Made by a program: the position numbers and the translations under genes. This document shows, piece after piece, positions 54,201 to 64,000 of a stretch of DNA of 64,000 nucleotides. The notes under the pieces are model-generated. The model saw only the letters and a list, made by a program, of their open reading frames with translations. It was not told the origin of the DNA and did no database searches. This DNA is from Leptasterias polaris (lineage: Eukaryota > Echinodermata > Asteroidea > Forcipulatida > Asteriidae). The stretch lies in contig JAZGTN010000088.1 in the NCBI GenBank assembly GCA_037783415.1, forward strand, positions 1,364,001-1,428,000. The letters run 5' to 3'. Numbering within the stretch: the stretch's first letter is position 1; each line of letters starts with the position of its first letter.

Positions 54201-57200
54201 CAGTGAGTAGGTACAGTAAAACTTGCTGCGTGGTTTTGCTGGTCAGGCCATAAAGTTTGATTTATTCAAGTTAGGCAAATCCAAAACGGATAGAAAACTA
54301 CCTCATATCATGATTCTAACCAAGGTTGAGAGGTACAAGCATTCTATCCACTGTGAGGCTTATTTCTATTTTTGTATAATACTCGGACACCATCATGAGC
54401 TGTAAAGCTGATATGATAAAAGACGCAATATACAAAACTAACAGTGTTCTACTAAGTTTGCAGATTGTTTGGGACCATAACAAAAGGGATCCAGGAAAAC
54501 AAAGTTAGAACAAAGGGGTGTCCTTGGTTGACACTTGACACCATAACATTTTAATTTAATTCGGATTCTTCGCCAGTTTGACTCATTTCTGGGTCATTTG
54601 GACACGGATTCCCGGTCAAACTGACCCAGAACTGGGTCAGACCCCTCGGGACCTAGCATGATCTGAATCAATTCTGACCTGGAAGTTTTTAGAGTGTAGC
54701 CTACTTAACTTATGGTGGCTGGTGGGTGGTGCGGAGGGTGAACCGGACAAGCATCAGATAAAACTTACTTACTGTTAATGGACTTGATCCGGGTCAGGCT
54801 AACCCGGATTTTGGGTCATAAATATCCGTCAAAACTGACACCAAAATTCAAAAAAGAACACCCAAACTGTTTTTCGATAAAAAAACTGACCTTTCTTTGT
54901 AGGTTCCCTGAGAATCTTCATTTGTTCGGAGTTGATAGACTGGGCGAAAGCCAAGAGCTTGGACTTGCGAATGGAGCTGGATCCGGAACTTGTACTGAGA
55001 GATAAAATGGTACCCAAATTAAATAAGAGACACAAATAACATTATTCGGTCACAATGAAAATTAGTTTGTCTTACTCTTACAAAATACAGTGAAGTAATC
55101 TCCAGGTAATCAGATGAACAAATGACTAAATTGAGCATGAAAAGAATTTACAAGAAACAATTATTAGGTTTAAGACTTTAAACAAAAGCCATACATTTAT
55201 AGGTTCCTTAAAATTTGTGACTATATGTTTAACTACATTCTCTAACTGTTTAAAGAAAACGTATACCTTTGGGTTTTTGAAATCGTTCGATTGTTTTAAT
55301 CCTATATGAATGAAGGCATATATACAATCAAACCAACCTGTGAACATTTCATTTCAAAAGGTGGCCGCATTTTGAGATATCGCCAAAAATCCGGAGCGGT
55401 TATGTCCTGTGTGGACTAAGAAGAATAATCCGTAATTGGAATACATAGTCTGAGACACGTATCTGACAGTAACGTTTCTCGGATTCAAATTTTGGGGGAT
55501 AAAAACTGACATCTTTTTCCATAACCACATTTATTTACATCTAATTTAAATGTTTCTCAACATTATTTATACTATCGAAAGCTGGTGTACTTCTATATAC
55601 AGCAATCCTTCACCGATCTTGAACTCTTGGTGGCAGCAGACATGCCTCCATTACTGCGGTGTACCTGGGTGGTACTGCGCTGCCTAGCGACTGGTATAAG
55701 GTTTGGGCTACACGGCGATCATTTGATCAGTCGCGGGTTATTAGACTTTTACTTTGCAAATCGCTTAAACCCGTCGCTAGGCAGCGCAGTACCACCCAGG
55801 TACCACCGCAATAATGGCGGTATCTGCTGCCACCAAGAGTTCAAGATCGGTGAAGGATTGCTGTATAGCCAAGTAAGTTTGTATTGCCATTATTATTACG
55901 AGTGATCACCAAACGTATAAGAGATGAAGCATTAATGTAATCATGTTTCATAGAAATAATGATTTGTCTGTTTTGTCTTAGGTTAATTGCTCTTAGTCCA
56001 ACATGTATTCCTGAATTAACTTGTCCATCAACACTCAATCTTATATTGGAACCTGTGGGCATGTGTCCGTGAGTTAGAGTCATATCCGGTTAGGTACCAC
56101 ACATAATTATTTATAACCGAGAGCAACATCAGTAACGATAACAAAAGGTAAACATTAATGTCAGGATGTACACACGTTATTATGGAGGGAGTAAAATGGA
56201 ACCCTATATTTACAAGCAGGGTTAGTATTTCTTACTGAGAAAATATAATTAGCTGTTGCAAACTGCTCACCAACCAAAAGGATCTATGGTATTAATGGAA
56301 AAATAGTATAGTGGCCTGACGTTTCGACCTAGAGTATTTCACCTCCTCTACCACCACCTCCCATTTGATTTTAGCCTTCGAGAAAGACTCTGCTAGGGTT
56401 GAAACGTCAGGCCACTGACAATGTTTTTCTAACTTGCAATTTAAAATCATTCCTAAATAAAAAAGAGAATTCTTAAAAGATGATTATATCAGAAACAAAA
56501 TAGAAACAACTCCACATTGAACTGCATGACAATCATGTAATTATTTAAATACCTTTGGAATAACGGAATCCCGATAATCCTACTGTCTATTTGTCTACGT
56601 TGCCTGTACATAAGAAATATCACGAAGAATGCAGCCATGGACAGCACCGCCACGCCACACAACATCCCAGTCAAAAACATCATCCCGGAGTCTTGCTGAG
56701 GCTGCTGTTTATCGGGAGTGGCACCCCCGTACTCATTGTTGTCCTTGGCTCCACCTTGGATGGTATCTTCTGCGTTCCTGGTTTTGCTAGTTCCGTCTGT
56801 TCCGGGCCTGTTACCCTTCCCTCTACCGTTATCGCCCCGCATGCCTCCTCCCTTGCTACCACCGGCTGACGTCCCGTCGATGTTCACCCTCCTCGTCCCT
56901 CCCGCTCCACCGCCCCCCGTTCGTCCGTCGGTCGCACCTTCAGCTCCGGGTAGGTCACCGTGCCAGGTTGTCACACCTGGCCATGACACGGGGGGAAATG
57001 GCTGTCCGTTCTGTGGAGTCTCAACGCCACCGTCAATAGTCGTCCCACCAGCCACCGTCACTCTTGGCACTGAAGTAGTCAAGCTAGTAGTTGCTGCGGA
57101 ATTTATAAAAACAACAAACATACGTATTGACCAAAGACTATATTTTATGAAATCATTATTATGAAGCTGCTGATTTTGTATTCCATGGAACATACGAAGA

Positions 57201-60200
57201 TGCACACACACTGCTCTGTGTTGCAGTCACTCTGTGGACATTCCTTTGTTCTGTACACTTATAGGAAAATCCTATTCTTCAACACTGTGTGTACGTGTGT
57301 AAGTCCACAAAGTGTTTCAATTCCCTTCATTGTGTGGACCTCTTTTGTTCTCAGGTCAACACTTGTATATAAAACTGAAATTGTTCAGGACATAACACCT
57401 TTTATCTTCTCCCCCCTTGCGTGCGTATAGAGTCAAAGATTCAGGGACGAGTTGTGATGCTCAGTGTGAGAGAAAAAATACGGCCCAATGAGGTTCCTGC
57501 CAAGAGGATGGTTTATCATGAAAATGTCAAAATGATGTTTCAAACCTGGCAAGGCCGAAGGGCGCACGGCGCATCGAGTTCCCTCCTGTATCCACCCGGC
57601 ACAACAAACCTGCACGACCCGGTAAACAGTCCGCGGAACCTCTTGGTAATTCCGAGCGTACACCGTCCTGCAATAGGAACATAAACAAATACAATACAAT
57701 CAACATGGCGCAGTGGATTTCTCATTCGAAAAAAAAAAACCTTTTAAGACAATAAAGGATGAAGATTATTCATTTGGAAAAGTACTTAATTGAGGACCAA
57801 CATTGGTAATTGTCAAACAAAGACCAGCATCTGCACTCTGTGTGACCAAACGTCTCCATGAAATAACAAACAAGTGTAAGTTTATTCTCAATCGGTCGTG
57901 GGAGTCACATCAAACATACTGAAAACCAATTTGTATGTTTTCACTGTTTTTCAAACATCGGTTGATGGTCTCGTGAGATCAAGTATTTTACTAATTTCTC
58001 AAAAACTGTTTTAGCAAGAATATTTCAAAGTAAGTTTTCCCACCATGAACACCTTTGAATTATGTATTAAGCAATGTAACTCTGTGACTATTTCTATTTC
58101 CAATCTGACTAATGTTTGTGCACACCCTTCATGATTGAACAAGGTTGTATTTTCTTGAAACGTTGTTATGTTGCCATGATGCATATTCACCTTCTAAACC
58201 TTTACAAAGCAAGTTGAGACCATTGACGAAAAAGCGAAGACTGAAAAAACATTCAAATCTCCCCAAAAATATATAAGAGTCTTGCTTTGTTGAACTGTTG
58301 CCAAAGCATCCTGTAAACCTTAAAGGGACACTTTGGCTTGGCGCTTTGGGCTACCTAAAGCTCTTGTATACAATCAATATGTTGGAAAATGTTTTTAAAG
58401 TAGAATATAATGTTCCATATAAATATGCCTCGAAGTTGTGTGGTTTTCCTTTTACTTCGTGAGCCAACACGGTCTGCCATTTTGTGGAGCTACAATTTGT
58501 GTAAATGTCAAGAGACCTACTTATCCCATTTAAAGCCAACCCGTCATCTAAAACAACAAAGGGGGCTGTCTGAATTAATCAATCAACTAGGCCTCGCAGA
58601 GTGACCGCAGCTCTGTCTTCTTGTCAAAGTTTCCGGCATCTATTGTTAAAAATGATACAACAAAACTCCCGACCGAATCTGGTCTGAATTCACTTTCGCA
58701 TCCATGTTGACGTCTGTCGGGGGTTATCAAAATCGGATCTTATTGGACGAGGTCCAAAAAAGGCCTGGGCCCATTTTGATTGAGCTTTTTTCAGCAGAAA
58801 ATAAGTGTTCCCAATTTTCTGCGACGCAGAATTGCGCAGGATACCAGTCACAAACTGTACGTATGGCATAGTAGTTTGGCTGGTAAGCATAATGTTGTTG
58901 TCCTTAAAGCTATTTGTGCTTAAACAGCTCTGTGAAATTAGGCCAATGGGCGTAGCTATACATCATTTGGGGGGGGGGGGGGGTGAGTGGGGAAAAATAC
59001 ATAACTCGGATGAGAGTACAATAGACTCGTGAAGTACCTAACCATTCAGTGGTGTACTTTCTTCTTGGTAAGAAGCACTGTAGCTGTTGCCAATGTATAA
59101 CAACTTAAAAAACAAAACAAGACAAAAAACCCAACGAATATGGTTTTAGAGAGAGGGATTCAAAAACATTTCAGTCTGAGAAACGTTTCTGAACATGAAA
59201 CGTTTCTCAGCTTGTGCATTTCAATTCAGGATTACTCTTCCTGCGTGGACATAACTGCTCCAGATATTCGGGAATATCTAAAAAGAAATAAAAATATAAC
59301 AGATTTGTTTTATTGTACAACTCTACATTCTATCAGGATTAAAACAATCGCACAGTTCCAAAAACCAAAGGTATATTTTACCTTTAAGTAATAACATGAT
59401 AAAAAAATAAAAAAATTAAATAAAAAATAGAAATACAATAAAAATCCCTAGGTTTCTCTTTAAAACAGATCCGAACATCCCCCTGAAGCAGAAACTAACC
59501 TGCAGTGGCCCAGAGCACCTATGAGTCATTCCAATTGGGAATATCAATAAAAGCATGTGACGTCGACTGCCCCGGAGTAAATTCCGAACGGGCTGTATAT
59601 TAAACGTCTCAGAAAGTTACCACTAATAATCCATAAAGTTTGTAACTGCCCATGGCGTAAAACCATCAGTTTATAGGAGTTAATGTTTCGTTTCCCTCCA
59701 AATGAAAAAAATAAGAAAAGAAAAGAGAAAAGAGACGAGAGGACAGAGGCATCCTTGGTCGGTTAGTCACGGGGTCCTGATCCTAGGAACACTGCAAATC
59801 GATACCAAAGGTGGGAGAGAATGATGTGGTAATAGGGAAATGTTGGACTTTCGCAGCTAGAGTGGAACTAGTTTGTAAAGACAGACTCGAGTCAAGTTGT
59901 TTAAAAGTATCTCTTTCAAATGATCTTGCAAATTTAGATTTGGCAACTGTCTCCAAATCCTGGTTTACATTCTCAAAGTTCACAAAGTTTACAGCACAGC
60001 TTTTTCATTACCTCTAACTTGGAAAGAAAATATTTTAATACCAAATCATCTTTTCTGTTATAGTTTGTTAATACCAATCATGCTTTGTCTTGATGTTTTA
60101 GTGTTTTAATAAGTAGCTTTGTGCGCCCTTTGGCCACCACCCCACCCATTCAAGTCCACTATTACTCAACCATCTTTGTAGACCCGGAAGTAGAGAAATC

Positions 60201-63200
60201 TTAACAGAATTACATATAACACGGAAGTCATTGTTAACACACCCTGTTTTGTACAATGAGTTATTTCGTCGGCGTTCAACCCTGGTTAATTCTCCAGTGA
60301 ATTGGAGAGAAATGGGTCAAATTTGTTAAAAGAAAATGAAGGGACGATAATTCCTTTGGAAGTTAACGCTCAACCCACAGCCCCTGACCCAATCGCCTTT
60401 GAAGTCCTTGACAGCTTCAAACCACGGAGACCTCACGGGTGAATATTTACCAGGGCTTTGGAGATACCCAAGAGAGACGAACGGTAGATAGTTCCAGAAA
60501 AAAAATACCTGAGTCAGAAGGAAACATCAACGAATCGAGTCCAAATGAAAGTTTTCTCTGACTCATTGTGCAAGGCGGGTACAAATATTAAAACCAATGA
60601 CTTACAAACTACATCACATGTTTTCACAGTATGGTAGGGAGTACCCATGGGCCCAATTTGAAAGCCTTACGGGGCGCACCGTGGCAGAAGGCGTGCTGCT
60701 GTAATGTCGGTTTTCCTGAGACATGAGTAAGACAAAATACAAATCCCTCGGGTATTCGGACAGAATGTGCCGCCAATTTTATTCATGTTTGAAATGAATA
60801 AGACCAACCCAACGCTTATGATAGCTAGGCTTAATATCTACATTTTGTCTGACTATGCCCCTTTTCAAAACCATAATTTCGGCTTGTATAGGCTTCGTCA
60901 GAAATTGAAAAGGTACAATTTTACTACTTGAGTTAAAAAAGACTGGCGGTGCCTGCCAAAACTGAAGCGCACGCCGGTGATTCGAACATGCCGCAGGACG
61001 GGAAACCAGTATGCCGTGTTTCGAACATGCGTCAGGACGGGAAACCAGTTACGCCGTGTTTCGAACAAGCAGAAGGACTGGAAATAAACGCCGTTTTTCG
61101 ATAATGCGACAGGACGGAAAATTAGTGAGTTAGCACGCCGTGTTTCAAACATTGGCAGGACGGGAAACCCGTTACAAACAAATACATAACCAAACTCGTC
61201 TGTACTCATCAAAGCCAGGAGTTTGAGAGTTTGCATGAGAGTTTGCTTAAAAAAGTCTGCTTAGCACCAACTACTAGGATACCAGTCATAGATGGTACAC
61301 GATCTGAGATGGTATTTTGTCCGGTAACCATTTTCTGACAAGCACTTTTGTTGTGCTTGGCTGCTGTTTGTGCCTAAGCAGCTCTATGAAATTGGGTCCA
61401 TGTACTGAGACGCACGGATGAACAGAGCACCCCTCAAAATTTCGAAATTTATCTCACTACTTCTTTCAAGAAGATATTTCTATGACTCTCCGTAAACTTT
61501 CCCACCTTCTACACTATGCAAAGCTTCTTAATTTGAATGTCATGACATTTTACCAGCTGTGTACAATGTATTTAGAGCTATCAGAACAAAGAACTTGGCA
61601 TCTGCTCAAATTACAAGATGAATGAGCGTCTAGTATTAACAAATTGTAAGGCTGTTTTATCAGCCACAGTTTGACAAATAGTTGTCTTAGTTAGTGGTGG
61701 CATATCTTATACAAAGTCCGTGCGCTGATAACCTGTGTATATATTAAAGGGAAGGTGCAGCTGTTGTGTGTTCATTCAAACCATTAAAACTCGTGCATGA
61801 ATTTCCATTACTATAGTAAGTGCCCATGTTTTCCAATATATATATAATTTTGTACTTTATGTTATTGTTTGTTTCTGAGGTCTTGCAAGGAAAATCAGCT
61901 TATACAGCCCGATTTCATGGCACTACTTACCGCAAAAAACTGTATGAGAGAAGAATGCTTTGTAGGAACGCACGAAACCTTGCTAACATACTCCTTGTTT
62001 AGCGTGTTTTCTGCTACTGTTTAGCACTGACCTTTTGCGGTAAGCAGAGTTAAGAAATTGGTCCTAGATAGATCAGAACACTCTTCGTTCTCAGATAAGT
62101 GGGGAGAGGCGCTTAAAACCCCGCCCCCTTGCCACCCCAAATAATGAGACAAGAAAAATGCACAAATGAGTGGCTCGATACATTAAAATAGCCCCCTAAA
62201 TTACTTTTTTGTCCCCGCTTGCGCCTAAATGTAAATGTCCTGGGAAAAAAAATCAATCAAATACAATTTCCTTGAATATAGATAAATTGAACTTATGCTG
62301 TCGACTGATCCTCAATTTTAGACTGAAGAAGATTCACACTTTTCCCCCAGCTTATTTTACCAACTTTACACCCAATAGCATGTACATTGCGATCCATCCC
62401 TTGATGTTCTTATTCCCCGATAATCTCTCATTAATGTACCATGTCTTGAAGATATTAAATGAAGCGTGAACCCAATAGCAACTCCTTGCAAACAGAACCA
62501 CTATCGCGTCCATCAAAGGAAGAACTCTGTCAGCGAGATCTGATTGCATCAATGAATCACAGCCAAGTGGTTACTGCAACCTATTATAGAAGATTCTATC
62601 GGTTTGTGTTTTTCCTTCTCGCAGAGTTACGCTCCAAAATCTTGAACGAAGGTGACATTTCCTTTTCACATTTCGGTGGCAATGATGTTTGTATTTGAGA
62701 CAGGAAGATTAGCCAATTACGGAATCGGTACTACGTTTCTGATGCTTGGTGGATGTTGTATGTAGGTAAACCGAACATTCAATTCAATTACATTTGTTTC
62801 AGTGCTGTCACTATACGTTATTTATACATCAGTAACTGTAAAGTTGTGCCAAATTTAGAATTGCATTGTAAGAGGGGTTTTTCTAAGATGTTGTTTTTAG
62901 AACGGTTTGATCAGCAGAGGGACAACATTCATGTTTGGGTGAAGCATGGCTTTTGTACTCTAAACTATTGTAAGACTTGGACATACATTACATCGCAAGC
63001 CACGTGCACTCATAGTAAATTTGGGAGAAAAAACCCTTAAATGATCGCAAGCCACGTGCTCACTTGTATCTTTTTAAACTTCCCGCCCTGCAATCAAGAT
63101 GCCGTGACTAAAGATTGTGTTACCTGTATCTGCTACATCTGCCTTGCAGCCCGCATATTGTGGTGTATCTAATCGTCTGCGTCTTGGTACCAGAGAGCGG

Positions 63201-63222
63201 GACTCGGTTGATCTCAGTGACA
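50394..63222 (-). CDS. Gene D: EMI receptor with tyrosine-rich tail, first exon missing
   Basis: Five minus-strand exons are visible: 63124-63222, 57546-57667, 56553-57093, 54891-54994 and 50394-51289. With the phase-2 entry they give 587 complete codons and a stop. The signal-peptide exon must lie to the right of base 64000 or was not recognised. Order: EMI (five of six cysteines visible, CCAGW signature), a stalk of about 130 residues very rich in Gly, Thr and Asp, transmembrane helix FLTGMLCGVAVLSMAAFFVI, basic YRQRRQ, and a cytoplasmic part with Ser/Arg-rich segments and tyrosine motifs YTDI, YATP, IYSE, YGKL, YDKL and YEKL. It shares exon phases with genes B and C and the Y-x-K-L tail motif with C. 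It is likely a signalling receptor of the same family; ligand and partners are unknown. Confidence 0.83.
51646..51802. mobile_element. 157-bp MITE
   Basis: Arms GGCCTTTCTCAAACCTCGGC and its reverse complement GCCGAGGTTTGAGAAAGGCC enclose a GC-rich interior with GGCTCCGGCTCC on one arm and GGAGCCCGAGCC on the other. Confidence 0.75.
54570..54840. repeat. GGGTCA/TGACCC dispersed repeat, copy 4
   Basis: Contains GACTCATTTCTGGGTCATTT, ACTGACCCAGAACTGGGTCA and AATTCTGACCTGGAAGTTTT, then more at 54785 (GATCCGGGTCAGGCTAACCC). It runs close to the 54891 exon. Confidence 0.6.
54891..54994 (-). CDS. Gene D exon (juxtamembrane segment)
   Basis: A 104-bp exon, phase 2 to 1, encoding SSGSSSIRKSKLLAFAQS and a segment ending EPTKK. 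Acceptor ctctcag, donor gtcagt. Basic and serine-rich; it joins in frame to the tail exon. Confidence 0.78.
54995..56552. other. Gene D intron between juxtamembrane and transmembrane exons
   Basis: AT-rich, with foldback MITE copy II at 55596. At 56318-56345 and 56397-56415 the inverted words GTGGCCTGACGTTTC and GAAACGTCAGGCCAC form a further short inverted repeat. No exon recognised. Confidence 0.55.
55596..55867. mobile_element. Foldback MITE, copy II (complete)
   Basis: Both ends read TATACAGCAATCCTTCACCG inward. Arms pair through CTTGAACTCTTGGTGGCAGC and TACCTGGGTGGTACT. The loop holds GGCTACACGGCGATCAT and GACTTTTACTTTGCAAATCG. Confidence 0.82.
56553..57093 (-). CDS. Gene D exon (Gly/Thr-rich stalk and transmembrane helix)
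   Basis: A 541-bp exon, phase 1 to 2. The stalk begins TTSLTTSVPRVT and continues with GGGG, KGGG and GRGKGN stretches that look flexible and uncharged-to-basic. The helix is FLTGMLCGVAVLSMAAFFVI, followed by FLMYRQRRQ. Its base composition is more GC-rich than the flanks. Acceptor ttccgcag, donor gtattt. Confidence 0.8.
57190..57400. repeat. TGTGGAC dispersed repeat, copy 2
   Basis: TTGCAGTCACTCTGTGGACA, TTCCTTTGTT, TTCAACACTGTGTGTACGTG: matches 29660-29830. It lies in the intron between the gene D EMI and stalk exons. Confidence 0.5.
57546..57667 (-). CDS. Gene D exon (EMI, end with CCAGW)
   Basis: A 122-bp exon, phase 2 to 1, encoding TVYARNYQEVPRTVYRVV and VCCAGWIQEGTRC. Acceptor attgcag, donor gtttga. 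The CCxGW pattern and position match exon 3 of gene C. Confidence 0.84.
57930..58140. repeat. Dispersed repeat with GTTTTCACTGTTTT, copy 2
   Basis: Aligned with 30860-31100: GTTTTCACTGTTTTTCAAAC, ACTAATTTCTCAAAAACTG and AAGTTTTCCCACCATGA. Confidence 0.5.
58325..58510. repeat. CGGTCCGCC dispersed repeat, copy 5
   Basis: Contains GGGACACTTTGGCTTGGCG, ATGTTGGAAAATG, GTAGAATATAATG, GAAGTTGTGTGGTTTTCCTT and ACACGGTCTGCCATTTTGTG. Confidence 0.55.
60975..61180. repeat. Imperfect minisatellite, about five units
   Basis: Repeats of GCCGTGTTTCGAACATGCG followed by CAGGACGGGAAACCAGT, unit about 40 bp. It falls in the large gene D intron. Confidence 0.7.
61240..61400. repeat. SINE-like repeat, inverted copy
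   Basis: AGTCTGCTTAGCACCAACTA, AGGATACCAGTCATAGATGG, TAAGCAGCTCTATGAAATTG: reverse-complement relatives of the 34340-34580 repeat. Confidence 0.5.
63124..63222 (-). CDS. Gene D exon (EMI, middle part)
   Basis: A 99-bp exon, phase 2 to 2, encoding VTEINRVPLSGTKTQTIRY and TICGLQGRCSRY with two EMI cysteines. Acceptor tttacag, donor gtaaca. Confidence 0.8.
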
Positions 63223-63464
63223 CTGTAAACAAGAAGAACGGAAACAAATGATGTTGGTTTCAAAGGAAGGTACAACATGGACGTCTGGAAGCAATGTTCT
63301 TTTCTTTGGTTTCCATACAAGCTTTTGATAGTCAGAGTATGATGTCTGTAATTCAATTAATCTTCAAATAAGTACACGAATGGTAGCCGCGTTCTTTCGA
63401 GTATAGTTTCTTGAACACAATGTGGTTTATTTTCTCAGAATATCTTTCTGCACTTTAAAACTCA

Positions 63465-63670
63465 GGGGATCTGACCCATTTTGGGTCAGGCTGACTCCCG
63501 AACTGGTCAAAAATGAGACTTTGACTCGGATTCAGCGTCAGCTTGATTCACTTCTGGGCGATTTTGACACAGACTTCGGGTCATACTGATGCAGAAATAG
63601 TCCAGGCATCACGGGACCCGGACTCCGGGGGTGGGGGAGGTCAATTCTAACCCGGGAGTTCTTAGAGTGT
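63465..63670. repeat. GGGTCA/TGACCC dispersed repeat, copy 5
   Basis: Contains GATCTGACCCATTTTGGGTC, GACACAGACTTCGGGTCATA and TCAATTCTAACCCGGGAGTT, ending TTAGAGTGT as in copy 4. Confidence 0.6.
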
Positions 63671-63768
63671 GGTAGTGAAACCAGGGGATCATTAAAAGCA
63701 ACTAACACTGTATACCCAGATGCCTGAATATACCCGTAATGAGAAGACGATTGATATCCAGTTTTAGG

Positions 63769-63981
63769 TATACAGCAATCCTTCACCGATCTTGAACTCT
63801 TGGTGGCAGCAGATACCGCCATTATTGCGGCGTTACCTGGGTGGTACTGCGCTGCCTAGCGACGGGTTTAAGCGATTTGCAAAGTAAAAGTCCAATAACC
63901 CGCGACTGATCAAATGATCGCCGTGTAGCCCAAACCTTATACCAGTCGCTAGGCAGCGCAGTACCACCCAGGTACACCGCA
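63769..63981. mobile_element. Foldback MITE, copy III (loop inverted)
   Basis: Begins TATACAGCAATCCTTCACCG. Its loop reads AAGCGATTTGCAAAGTAAAA, the reverse complement of copies I and II. The right arm stops at about 63981, short of the full length. Confidence 0.78.
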
Positions 63982-64000
63982 GTAGGTTTCACCCCTCTAA

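Larger units (their letters stand above)
51290..54890. other. Gene D intron before the last exon
   Basis: A 3.6-kb intron. It holds a MITE at 51646, SINE-like tail phrases near 52670-52715 (ACACTTGTGTCTTTAAGCAA) and 53240-53430 (TGCAATGCACGTAAAAGATC, GCGCTTTGAGAAATGTG) and a GGGTCA repeat at 54570-54700. No exon recognised. Confidence 0.6.
57668..63123. other. Gene D intron between the EMI exons
   Basis: A 5.5-kb intron with repeats at 57930, 58325, 58820, 60975, 61240 and 61880 and a poly(G) run near 58968. No exon recognised; short open frames have no domain or splice support. Confidence 0.6.

Noticed and set aside
1..64000. CRISPR array, bacterial operons, rRNA
   Set aside because: No spaced direct repeats of CRISPR type, and spliced genes and LINEs show a eukaryotic genome.

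Overview
The window is eukaryotic genomic DNA: short exons with GT/AG borders, long AT-rich introns, a tRNA-derived SINE, LINE fragments of the L2/CR1 and Tx1/L1 types, many MITE or foldback elements, microsatellites and poly(G/C) runs. The gene content (EMI and EGF-like receptors) and the repeat style suggest a marine invertebrate deuterostome, most likely an echinoderm. That placement is inference.

All recognisable host genes lie on the minus strand and belong to one family of type I membrane receptors with an N-terminal six-cysteine EMI domain, arranged head to tail. From right to left they are: gene D (63222 to 50394; its first exon lies beyond the right edge), gene C (41982 to 34647, complete), gene B (24789 to 7309, complete) and gene A (5358 to beyond the left edge). 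Genes A and B are recent tandem copies: EMI, five EGF-like units plus a shortened sixth, then (in B) a transmembrane helix and a 117-residue tail with YEVP motifs. Genes C and D have no EGF repeats: EMI, a low-complexity stalk, a transmembrane helix and a long tyrosine-rich tail. C carries an exact ITAM (YxxI, 8 residues, YxxL); D carries a looser one. In every gene the exon borders have the same phases, and each assembled coding sequence is a whole number of codons (B 566 aa, C 685 aa, D 587 aa visible). The genes therefore share one exon cassette into which EGF exons were inserted or from which they were lost. By analogy with Draper, MEGF10 and PEAR1 (EMI plus EGF plus phosphotyrosine tail), recognition of cells or particles followed by kinase signalling is a reasonable inference, not shown here.

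Layout: 1-5644 gene A and its 5' block; 5645-7308 intergenic; 7309-25076 gene B, enlarged by a Tx1-type LINE in the intron after the transmembrane exon and by two nests of transposons in its 9.1-kb first intron; 25077-34646 intergenic with repeats; 34647-42063 gene C; 42064-50393 intergenic with a 21-bp tandem array and poly(G/C) tracts; 50394-64000 gene D and its repeat-rich introns. No rRNA gene, functional tRNA gene, CRISPR array or plus-strand host gene was recognised.
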